DNA of 64,000 bases. Origin: Acanthopleura granulata. Taxonomy: Eukaryota; Mollusca; Polyplacophora; Chitonida; Chitonidae. The notes below the pieces were generated by a model. The model was not told where the DNA came from, ran no database searches, and saw only the letters and a list, made by a program, of their open reading frames with translations. Position 1 is the stretch's first letter. Each line of letters opens with the position of its first letter. The stretch is taken from NCBI GenBank assembly GCA_016165875.1, contig JABBOT010000005.1, positions 558,001 through 622,000 on the forward strand, read 5' to 3'. The translations under genes and the position numbers were made by a program. This document shows, piece by piece, positions 10,645 to 20,690 of this stretch.

Positions 10645-13600
10645 ATGCTGAAACAGGACAAAAATCCGATACAGTTCGAGCCTCTGTTGATCTGAATGAC
10701 TAAATTATTTACACTTTTAACATCATTTTCAGTTTTAGTAATATAATGCAGTATATAAATTGAGAGCTTAAAGACACGGTCCAACATCAAATTAATCTGT
10801 AAAACCCATATATATATATCTTTATATCTACATGGCATTCACCAAGCCGTGAACCAATACACGTACTCGCAGTCGGCTTACGTCAGTTGTATGATTAGGC
10901 CCCGCCCTCACGAATCCGTATGAGATTCTGTTTGTCATGCATATCAAGAGGACCACAGCAACCGGTAAATACAAAGATATGTATTGAGTACTGGTTATTA
11001 TAGTACACTTCCCCACTTCAGACAGTGAACAACAGACTACAGGCTCGTCAAGTACCAGGCAACGTGCATGGACTGCCTTCCACTCCTCTCCTCCCACAGG
11101 CAATCCAAGGCGACGTCATGAGGGTAAACTATACACAAGTACACCGGTAAAAGCACCCAATCACATCAGTATATAATTACTAATAGCACGCTTAGTACGC
11201 TCACTATGTTCAGCAACAGTCTAGTCCAGCCTATTATCAAACCTCGTGCCTGTTAATATAATATTCATTTTATACTTGTATGTCGAACAGTTAATTTAAC
11301 AGTAATTTTACGGGTTTTAGTTGTGGACTTATTTATAATTGGGGGACTGGAGATCACGTTACGTGCGTAATACCACACTCCCCACACTTTTACACTCACA
11401 CTCATGTACACACACTTCCTCCCCAACACCCTTCCAACTGAAGCACCTATGTCAGTGAGAGATGGGTTCAACACTCCTCTGAGGAAATGTTAGCGTAAAA
11501 AGAACAGGCATCTGAAAAAGTTATACAGAAGATCCTGTTCTTAAATGCATTCCAAAGGTGAATACTTACATATTTATTTGTTACTGGACTCAAAAATATT
11601 CCACTTTCACGACGGCCGCCATCATAATTGTGGGAGGAAACTAGGGAAACCCACGGCCATCCCTCTTTTGCTGGCGGATATACTTATATGTAGGAGCGTT
11701 GAATACGGGAGGCCCTCGCATTAAATCAATCAAATTAAATCGATTAACTTCCTTTAGTATTTATTCCTAGCCAACATATACAGGAAGATAACGTGTTTGA
11801 TAACCATATATAGTGCACGCGCGCCCATTGGAGGAAAGGGGCGACCAGTATTATTTTAGGTTATCAGGACACAAAACTATAGGAAATCTGTTTAGATGTA
11901 TCGAGTTGACATATAAATGTTTTTTAATACATGCCAGTGTTGGCAATGTGCGTTAAGAAGAATCACTATTGCACACGTGCCTACCTCATGATTATGCTGT
12001 ACATGCATAGATACTAACACCACAACCAGGCCAGATGTAGATCACCGTATAAATCAATTTGTACCAGCACTGAATCAAAATAAAATAGGTATCCTGTTTT
12101 AAGGAATAAACCACAGCTTACTACGTTTTAGTCCTGAAGACAAAACTTCACAGATTGAGATGTCCTTTATTCCCCTTGGTTTTATTATTCAACGAGATTG
12201 GGAATGATTTTTCGTATCACAGCTGACATCTGAGGGAAAAAGCAGAGCTGCAGAAAGCCAGTTGTAAAAACGCTACGTCACTTCCTATATAACATTATCT
12301 GTTTATTTATTTATTTCTTATTTTACTTATTTGTTTCTTCAATGATGTTTTACGTTGTATTAAAGAATATGCTACTTATCAGAAGATAAGTGAAGTCTGT
12401 GTATCACATCCCGAAGTAAATCATCGCCTTTCATCACGCACCTGAAAAACCGCCCGCCATATAAAGCTACAGCAGCTGGATTCGACTGCCAACGCCACTA
12501 GGTATCACACAGAGTCGCTGGATAATATTATTCATAAATGTTACACAAAGCCTGCACAACAAAGTCAACAGGTTTGAAGAAAAAAAAACGGTTTGCCGAC
12601 AGAACCTGAAATAGTTTCATCTCAATAATGAACGTGACACAGCGTTTCTTCTCATTGTCACGTGGTACGTCACATCCGGTTATGTCTGACTGGACATGGC
12701 TAGGGGCTGTAGGAATGTGAAAAGGACGTCACAGTACGCTAATACTGGATACTAATTCGCCATGGGTCTAGCAAAATATCATAGATCTTCCTATGGGCAT
12801 TTTGTGTTTTACTTAAATAAATTCAGTGAGGAATTTAGCTAATTTCATCATATTTTCGTTTATATTTTTAGGGTTTTTTTAGCTTTTCAATTTTCCCCAT
12901 TAAGTTATGGTAACCTGACCGGATTATTATTATTTTTTTTGTTTTGTTATTGTTGTTGTTTAAAAAAAAAAAAAGAAAAATAGATCTGAATGTAACACAG
13001 TAGAGAAAACTGCTATAGCCCGTAGTGGACATTGTATTCGTCGTGGGTAGCCTACCGTTCGTTTTGGACCACTCTCTTCGATGAATTCACATGCTTTACA
13101 TGCATAATTTAAACCAAATAGAGGTATCGATCTGTTATATTCGCCAACATAAAAATTACATATTTATTTCATTTTTTTTTTATTTTTAGGACAAATGTTT
13201 CTACTTGTTTGAGTCGTTGATGGTTGTGAAGTCCTACTTGCGCCGCCGAACAGTGTTTGTAGTGTCGACACTGTGTATGCACTGTACAGTCTCTTATAAT
13301 ATAGTGCTATACCTCCCAGTCTGAAGTGAAAACGTTGCATTATCACTATAATACCCATATAACAACGTAACTGACAGCACAGTTGCTTGATACAGGTGTG
13401 TGTGTTTGACTAACTGCAGAAATCTCCTGACTTAAGTGTCTTACACCAGAGAACTTCCGTGTCAACAACAAACCGTTACTCTTGAGTTTAAGGCGACACA
13501 GGTAAATCCACCATGCGTGACCCCGGGGGTCACACGCCCCTGTGAATTGGCAATGTTCGTTTCTACAGTACTATTTACCGCCACTTGAGTCTACATTATT

Positions 13601-14369
13601 TGTAAATATCAGGTACTATAAAATACCCCTATACGGCCAATGCATTATACAGCATCACATCTACGTGACAGTGGTTGCTATTTAATCTAGCGTCATACCG
13701 CAGTCTGTCCTTCGCTATCACACAGTAAATATACCACGATTTGATCGTCCCTGCTGCTCATGATTAGCAACCATGACAGACAGGATGCGAGTGATAGTCT
13801 CCAAAAATTACTATGATAATATAAATATTTAACAATAGATCGAAGTATCAAAGACACTGAATAATTGTTGTTTTCTTCATACAATCAACAACAGGTGGCC
13901 CTGCTTTGTTTGCTCCTTCAGAAATAAACATTAAAAATAGTTGGCGGCTTGAACAGTTAAGCATTGGAAAAAAAATAAAAATATATAAATGATAAACCGC
14001 TACCCGTGAAAGGAAAACTTTCAAACATATCTTGGCTGAAAACTGATAGTTAACGGTAACAAGTTATTACATCGTATTCTGTATTTCTTAGCGATAAACA
14101 CAGAGCAGCCGATCGAAAGTTCCTACCAGTGTTTCACGTGTCTGACATACAGTCTAGAGGTTACCAGGCAGGTTCAAGTTTCTAAAGTCTTTTCAGATTT
14201 GCTAACTTTCTATCAGGAAATTATATAATATATATATAAATTGCTATAAATAATTTGAACTTTATTCTTTCTTTCTTTTTTTCTTCAATTACTTAGATTT
14301 TGTAATAAATGGTTATAACTCATACTATGAAGATTTACATAGTGTCTATCATAAAAAAATCATACTGAC
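10645..14369. other. 5' flank or UTR intron of the APD-like gene, then intergenic DNA
   Basis: No coding region recognised. It contains SINE fragments at 11595-11690 and about 12300-12375 (minus orientation), a cluster of CACGT/ACGTCAC words at 12655-12735 and simple A and T tracts near 12960 and 13170. Confidence 0.35.
11595..11690 (-). mobile_element. Family 1 SINE fragment (3' body, minus orientation)
   Basis: AAATATTCCACTTTCACGAC, GGCCGCCATCATAATTGTGG and GAGGAAAC are the reverse complement of the conserved body of the SINE at 9091-9351. The tRNA head is missing. Confidence 0.6.
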
Positions 14370-14575
14370 CTCAAAATAATGTAACACTTTTCCCTGTTAA
14401 GTGTCGTTTGGAAAATGTCGTAGTCTTCTTTTTCTGCTTGCCTGAAAGAGACCTCTTCCACTGTAGAAAGATAAAATACTGCGGAGCTGGTAAAAACCGC
14501 TATTTGTACAACACCTAAGTAGCGATTGCTTCTGAGAAATTCCAGTTCAGTAAAATCCAGGACGTTTATAATGTC
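14370..14575 (-). CDS. Candidate internal exon, unrecognised
   Basis: A minus-strand open stretch reads DIINVLDFTELEFLRSNRYL and continues without stops through STVEEVSFRQAEKEDYDIF to NREKCYIILR. It is flanked by a plausible acceptor (ACTTTGGGCGTCCAG|G) and a donor (GAG|GTCAGT), giving 206 nt. The composition (acidic, with a short hydrophobic patch) looks coding, but I do not recognise the family, and no partner exon was found nearby. It could equally be chance openness in AT-rich DNA. Confidence 0.28.
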
Positions 14576-14587
14576 CTGGACGCCCAA

Positions 14588-16540
14588 AGTAAAGAACCCG
14601 CTGATTGGCTAAATACTACACAATGGGAAATCCCCAGATTGTCAAGTGATAACCTTAGACATCGGCAAATATACAGTACCGGCCATTAGATATATCGGCC
14701 ATTAATTATAACGAGGGGATGAGTTATGTGGATACACCTATGATAACGTACTGGCCAAAGATACACACTCCCCAGGACTCTGCTTCCTTCTTCACTGAAC
14801 AGTTTCCACGGGGATTTTTTACCTTGTTCATGTTTAGTCAATTTAATTTTACCCAATCTAACATGACGATGAAAGTAGTAATCGGTGTCAACTGACCTGC
14901 CAGTGATTATTTGTTACAAATGTCCTTCACAGCCAAGTGGTTTGTGCATTCAATAAAATTTAGTAATATGCTGTTTTTGACCCATGACATATTATTTTAC
15001 GAATTGCCGAGGGCGTTCATCCTTTTGAGAATAATAAGAATACGAGCTAGGTAATCCCCACAGTATAAGTGGTCGTCTAATATTTATTATATATAACACA
15101 TTGTGTTATAGCGGGAAGTAGTACGGGGGTTGACAACCAATCTCAGGGCACCTAACCGTGGATCTCTTGACGCTTTGACTATGTGTGGCTGACATGCCCG
15201 GAGTGTTATCCGGGTCTCATCCCGAACTTCCCGGTCTTTTCATCATTAAGACTGAGGTAGAAAGATGCACAAGCAGAGAATCACACATACAGACAGGATT
15301 ATGTGCGGCTCTTGGACAAAAGGCGTTACTGAAAGAATGTGACGTAACACCAGCCCCACGCCCCTGAACCTCCTGGCAGACAGCCTATTTGTACTGTTCG
15401 CGGCGTGATTTCAAGTAGTTATCACACTATCACGTGCACTTACATAGCTATGTTAGCTGCACGGGGAACTATGAAGAAAGGCGATAAGCAATAATTGCAC
15501 CGGGAAGTAGTTGATAAAATGCTTGGGAACTTTATTTACCTAACATGAAATGAACCAGAAAGTAGTTTGTGTATTTTCAGGACGTTTTCAGGCAAACCTA
15601 CTTACGTGGTGTAACCATTGGTGAATAGACGCACAGTGCGTGTTGAGAGGCTTGTTGACCACAGCCTAGCAGACTTTGTTTGATGTTTATATGTCGTGTT
15701 GAATAAAATCGCCAAGTTGGATATATGAGCAGTTGCAATCAACGCGGAACTGGAATATATATTTGAACACGCAATATGAACACTGATTAAAATTAGACAT
15801 ATTCAGCAATCCTTGCTTCATTCATTCAGATCTGATAACTACTTCTCTTTGCATTAGTCTCACTGTAATAATTTCTTACTTTTCAGCCTCTCTCAGCTTT
15901 TGTGATTATTGGTTTGAAGTCTCCGTTATTGATGGCGGTGCAACGCGTAATTACATGTATAATCTCATTCATTTTACGTTTGATAACTCACTATCAGGAA
16001 ACTTTACAAATCCATTAAAATTATTTTAATATACGTGTGTGTTTGAGAACTTTCCACACTCATAATGGCCGTTTTCGGAAATCTAATTTCTCCTGTACAT
16101 TTATTCCGAATAACGTCGTACTTGAAGTCATTGCGATTATGTCACTAAAGTGGACTCTTTGGTAAATGTTGGCTTTGGTATTCTCAAGCGAATACCAGTC
16201 ACAAAATAATACTTTAGGCCTATATCAAGTAATAAGTTACAACCTTCCATTAACATACTTGTGTTGTTTCAGGGCATTATGCAGTTGGCGGGCTGAGTGG
16301 TGAGGCGGTGGAGGGACGGGGGAGGTGGGGGGCATAGATAACCACTGTTCAGATCAGTGAGGGTGCCATGGTGTGGCTCAAATCCACCCAGTGCCCATCA
16401 GCGAGGGTCCTTTTCATGTAACATTTCTTTATACATGTACATATATACATGTATCCGTGGCCTTGGGGGGGGAGAGGGGGGGGGGGAGAAATAGTTATCA
16501 AGTCGACTCTGAGGCGCCCCTAACTCAGATGTAATGATTG
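14588..16540. other. Intergenic DNA, no gene recognised
   Basis: No recognisable coding sequence or RNA gene. A G-rich stretch lies at 16300-16335. Confidence 0.4.
16465..16487 (+). repeat. G-rich simple tract
   Basis: Runs of 8 and 11 G separated by AGA, with potential to form a G-quadruplex. A looser G-rich stretch precedes it at 16300-16335. Confidence 0.6.
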
Positions 16541-16544
16541 ATGG

Positions 16545-16630
16545 GTTTACTTGTGGGTGTATCAACCAGTGAGTCACTCTGAGATCGAACTCTGATCTCC
16601 CAGTAATCCTTTGAGCTAAGGAATTTCACA
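16545..16630 (-). mobile_element. tRNA-like SINE head fragment
   Basis: On the minus strand CCTTAGCTCAAAGGATTACT (A-box-like) is followed about 15 bases later by GAGTTCGATCTC (B-box-like). This is the spacing of a tRNA-derived SINE promoter. No cloverleaf can be closed, so it is not called as a tRNA gene. Confidence 0.4.
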
Positions 16631-16809
16631 AAGAACCCCCTCCTAATATAAGCACTGACAAGCAACTGCTGTCCATGTCTATGTCACTTCAGATAAATCC
16701 AGTTTGGATCTAGTAGCTCTCCACTCTACTGGCTTCTCGTTAGCTCCATGTACATATGAATGAATACTTTTTCACGCGCTGACCGCTGTTGGTACAGTGA
16801 AATTCTTGT

Positions 16810-16905
16810 TTCCCTATTAATTTATTTAGTTAGTTAGTTAGTTAGTTATTTAGTTGTCTGTGTGATTATTCATTTATTTATTTATTTATTTACTTTGTAT
16901 CAGTT
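16810..16905. repeat. TTAG and TTTA microsatellites
   Basis: A (TTAG)n run at about 16825-16850 is followed by a (TTTA)n run at about 16870-16895. They may mark the tail of an old minus-oriented SINE. Confidence 0.7.
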
Positions 16906-17865
16906 ATTTCACTTTATTTCTTCTTTTTCTTTTATTTGCTCAGTTTTAATTGCTCATTACAATATTCATGGCATATGCTGTGATCACGATCACAACACCT
17001 CAGCCGACTAGGAAGCTCTTGTGCCCCTCATGACACGACTGAATACTGCCGCTCACTGACACCGAATATTGTTGATAAGCAGAACACACCATCACCCAGT
17101 TATTCGTATCCAGTGCTTTCTGTATTCCTGTGACAGGTCTACTTTTATTAAATCAAATTTCCAGTAAATACCAAAGTGTCATTGATGACCTATTTTTATC
17201 CACCAGACAATTAGAAACATAGCGGTATATCGACTGTCAAATCATGGTCTCGACTTACACAGGTATCACATGACGCAGCTAGGCTAGCCGGCAGGCCGTT
17301 ACCGTTGTGTTCCTAGTAAGATGACTGCCATGTTATGATTGTCCAGAACGATTGTCTTCACTTTTATTTTCCGGTGGTAACTAGCTTATTTATAGAAAGC
17401 CAGCTCACTGACGTGTTCTTAGTAAATGAACATTGATAGAAACTCTGGGGCAGGACATTTAGCTAGGTCAAGACTGATATTTCCCCTTCTTTCTTTTCTA
17501 CCTTCTCAACCATAAGGAATAGACCTTAAAACATTTTTGGTTTCGTCCTAAATCTTAATGTATACATCACACATATGGCCTATGAGTCTGGTGCATACGC
17601 TGGTTCATTTAATGATATAAAACTACCGCACGTCATTGCGCTTACGTGACAAACGCCCTGTCGTAAAGTCGCATTCGAGAGAGTACGCATGCTGACAGGT
17701 ATATTGACATAAAAGTCTGAAGAAAATCGGTGAGAAATAAATTAGGAATTTATGAGATTAATAACTATTCCCTTAATCTAAGAAAATGCCTCTGAGTCAG
17801 TATAATTTTTATACACTTGTCGGATAAAAGATTTTACGTACATAACAACTTTCAGCGTGACCCCG
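16906..17865. other. Intergenic DNA, no gene recognised
   Basis: No recognisable coding, RNA or mobile element sequence. Confidence 0.4.
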
Positions 17866-17990
17866 ATTTATATTTTTATTTATTTATTTATTTATTTATT
17901 TCATCGGTATTTTTCGCCGTAAGCCTACTCAAGAATATTTCACTTATACGACGGTGGACAGCTTTACGGTGGGAGGAAACGTTCCCCGAT
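17866..17990 (-). mobile_element. Family 1 SINE fragment (3' part with tail)
   Basis: A (TATT)n tail is followed by CGCCGTAAGC, CTCAAGAATATTTCACTTAT, ACGACGGTGG and GGTGGGAGGAAACG, the reverse complement of the 3' half of the SINE at 9091-9351. Confidence 0.7.
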
Positions 17991-18364
17991 AGTTGCGCAT
18001 GCATACGTACTGGTGCAAATGTAGGGAGGTGTGGTAGAAACCTCTGATTATGGATAGTGAAACTGGTTGTGAGCTCAGGTTTGAAAACGGAGAACTATAG
18101 GAATTTAGGTTTATTCCTAAATTAACCAAAAATTTCCCCAAACTAACTGAAATTATCCACTAAAACTTTACTTTCAGTTTCGACATGTTCCGGTATATCT
18201 GTTTTATCAGCTTATACTGCCTGTAGCAGCCGAAAGTCATTTTCACCTCTATCCACATGTACACAGTGGTACAAACCACTTTCCTCTCCGTCCTGTAGAA
18301 GACATTAATGTCGCCAAGTTCTCTTAAGATGTGTGGCCGTGAGATCGTCTGGAGCCCACAAGAT

Positions 18365-18604
18365 GATCGTTTGAACGTCTGGACCCTGCGTGATTGCCGT
18401 TTGAACGTCTCAGGCCTGCATTGTGGCCGTTTGAATGCCCACAGTCTGCATGGTGACCGTTTGAACTTCTCAGGCCTGCATGGTGGCCGTTTGAACGTCT
18501 GGGCCCTGCAAGATTGCTGTTTGAACATCTGGGGCCTGCATAGTGACCGTTTGAACGTCTGGACCCTGCATGGTTGCCGTGTCAACGCTTTTTTTTCTGT
18601 CGTG
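18365..18604. repeat. 30-bp minisatellite open on both strands
   Basis: Seven full 30-bp units start at 18365, 18395, 18425, 18455, 18485, 18515 and 18545, with a partial eighth. The shared core is CCGTTTGAACGTCTGGACCC. As 30 is a multiple of three, both strands stay open: the plus frame repeats a ten-residue unit like DRLNVWTLHG and the minus frame one like CRPETFKRSP. Neither frame has a recognised domain, and neither strand is clearly a gene. Confidence 0.9.
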
Positions 18605-18777
18605 TACAATTACACCCGTGACACTTCAAGCTATATATGTACAAGAAGCCCAGTCTTCACAAATTTTAGTGGATTGTATACGATGGCTTTGCAGTACAAC
18701 ATTTCACATTGTTACGAATTGTGCTTATCCACAGATTCGTGACAAAATCAGCCGACTGAAAATAAAAGAAAAAATAT

Positions 18778-18829
18778 AAATATATATATATATATGTATA
18801 AAAATATAAAAAAATATATAAATATATAT
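18778..18829. repeat. AT-rich simple sequence beside a foldback
   Basis: (TA)n and AAATATA-type low-complexity sequence directly left of the perfect hairpin at 18830-18886. Confidence 0.8.
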
Positions 18830-18886
18830 CTAACTGCTTTAAATACACATTTTAATTTTATTAAAATGTGTATTTAAAGCAGTTAG
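18830..18886. repeat. Perfect 27-bp inverted repeat with 3-nt loop
   Basis: The arm 18830-18856 (beginning CTAACTGCTTTAAATACACA) is the exact reverse complement of 18860-18886, separated only by TTT. The function is unknown; it could be a template-switch product, a MITE relic or a small hairpin transcript. Confidence 0.95.
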
Positions 18887-18889
18887 AAA

Positions 18890-20080
18890 TAACCTTATCT
18901 TCTCGAATGAGTCCGAGCGCGTGTATTTGTATGTCCCACTTTTCCGCGGGGTAGAGTCCGATTATGTGAACCCGTCTCTGTGACTCGCACCGACTTAATG
19001 GAGTACGTTGTCCTAATTAACACTTCTCCGGAAGCTTTCTAACCGTGACCACTCCTCCAAGTTGGTTTTTCAAGTAGTCTCGTTTTAATAATTGCGCAGA
19101 GAGTGTAGGGTGAGGGTAAAGAAGCATATGTACAGGAAAGAAACGCATCTATTATCGTCTTACCATCATACTAGTTGCCATAGCTATTCAGCACATCGTC
19201 TCGATGTCATCGCTGTTATCGTCCTCTTTACCGTCATTATCATCGTCCAGTGTTGTGCTTATCGTTGGCAATGTGACGATCGCCCTCATCATTATCGCCA
19301 TCTGTCTCATTATTATTATCTTTGCCATGTACGCTACACTATATACTTCACTGCCAAAACTTAAACACATTTGTGGGGAATTTTCATTGATTTTGGAATG
19401 TAGCCTAACCTAACCATATAAAAGCATGACTTTGCTTTGTGCTTTGCAGAGTTATGCCCCTTTTATCATCAAGTAACCGACGGTGATAACGTGTTCGTAC
19501 GATCTTGGGTATTTTCTCACTGGTTTTGTGTTTTTGTGTATTTTAACATCAGGTCGTTTTTGTTACCTGATTAATTGTCATGTTTGCTTTGTTTAAACGG
19601 TGTAATGAATGACTTCATTACTTTGGTCATCAGACCATGACCCAGTACATGTAGTTAAAGGAAGAGAACGCAAAATTTCAAATTGCTGTTCCAAGTCGAA
19701 AGGTTTGCTCTATTTTCCTTATCCAAGAGCAAAACTTTCATATGACTGCTGTTTTGTGGAAAACATTGAATAATTTGTCCAGCTGGTTTTGTAATATCAA
19801 GGCTATTCAGGTATGTGAATCAATGAGTATGACGTGCCCGTGAACGACTATTCTTTTCAAACTCCTTACAGCGCTTGTTTCGTCTTTACTCAATATCCTA
19901 ATTTCGCCCTGCCGTGTAAGACGCAATAAACGTCTTCCTAGGACTAAATAGCGCCGTGGCTAACAGCAGGAAGGTTAACGAAACCGATAACAGTTAAGAG
20001 TTTAAAAAAAACTATTTTTGAAAAGGGAGATGCAATACTTATCCCCTTGGAGACATAACAGGCTGGTATTTAAGGAATAA
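18890..20080. other. Intergenic DNA, no gene recognised
   Basis: Includes a CATT/ATTATC-rich low-complexity stretch at 19150-19330 that produces overlapping open frames on both strands. No gene recognised. Confidence 0.4.
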
Positions 20081-20177
20081 AAGTTTGATTTATTTTTTTC
20101 GTACAATGCCTCCGCTATATGCAAGAAAAAAAACTTCTTGCATATGCTTGAGGCATTTTAGTTGAAATATCAAACTT
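20081..20177. repeat. Imperfect 97-nt hairpin
   Basis: Arms pair at three blocks: AAGTTTGAT with ATCAAACTT at the base, AATGCCTC with GAGGCATT in the middle, and ATATGCAAG with CTTGCATAT next to a short A-rich loop. The blocks are separated by a short mismatched block and a larger internal loop. The length and shape are compatible with a microRNA precursor or a small MITE. Confidence 0.65.
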
Positions 20178-20220
20178 TGATAATATTGGTTATTTTGTGA
20201 ACTTTCACATTAAATTGAAC

Positions 20221-20442
20221 ATGTCCATTAATGAGATCGATTTTGTTAATTTCGTTTGTGCTTTTAATTTGATAGAGACAGACGATATGTTTGAGAACTA
20301 CCTGTTCAGCCTTTATTGGAGGGAATTGGGCAAGGGCCACACGTTGGAGGCCCCTGCTTCCTCGGTTAAAGATTTAACTGAAATGTTAGAAAGTTATTTT
20401 AAAGACAGACGAAGCATGGAAAACTTACAAATTTACAGTTAG
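20221..20442 (+). CDS. Small open frame, hypothetical, 73 residues
   Basis: ATG at 20221 opens a frame starting MSINEIDFVNFVCAFNLIET and ending SMENLQIYS before TAG. The residue composition (acidic and aromatic, with a plausible C-terminal helix TEMLESYFKDRR) is more protein-like than most frames nearby. There is no recognised family, no clear splice sites and no second exon. It may be a chance frame or a single terminal exon. Confidence 0.2.
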   Translation: MSINEIDFVNFVCAFNLIETDDMFENYLFSLYWRELGKGHTLEAPASSVKDLTEMLESYFKDRRSMENLQIYS

Positions 20443-20607
20443 TCAAATGAAAGAAGATGACTGTCAATTGTATACCCCTGGATATTAATTTATGTGCCTA
20501 TCATTAGTTAGAAATCACTAAAAAGCCATTATAGTGTCAATATTCCTTGTCAATGAGAGTTAAGGTTATGGTTATTCAGATACATAATATATATAAGAGC
20601 ATTTTGA

Positions 20608-20690
20608 ATGGCTAATGGTGGCACGGCCTAATAATGGCTAATGGTGGTATGGCCTAATGGTGGTTAATGGTGGCACGGCCTTAAACAATG
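20608..20690. repeat. Short tandem repeat, about three units
   Basis: ATGGCTAATGGTGGCACGGC and variants (TGGTGGTATGGCC, GTTAATGGTGGCACGGCC) repeat three times with units of about 26-29 bp. Confidence 0.75.

Noticed and set aside
10459..10695. Plus-strand 78-codon frame
   Set aside because: Antisense to the N terminus and acceptor of the APD-like gene.
19092..19413. Overlapping membrane-like frames on both strands
   Set aside because: They arise from an ATT/ATC-rich low-complexity stretch, with hydrophobicity from Ile and Val codons only.
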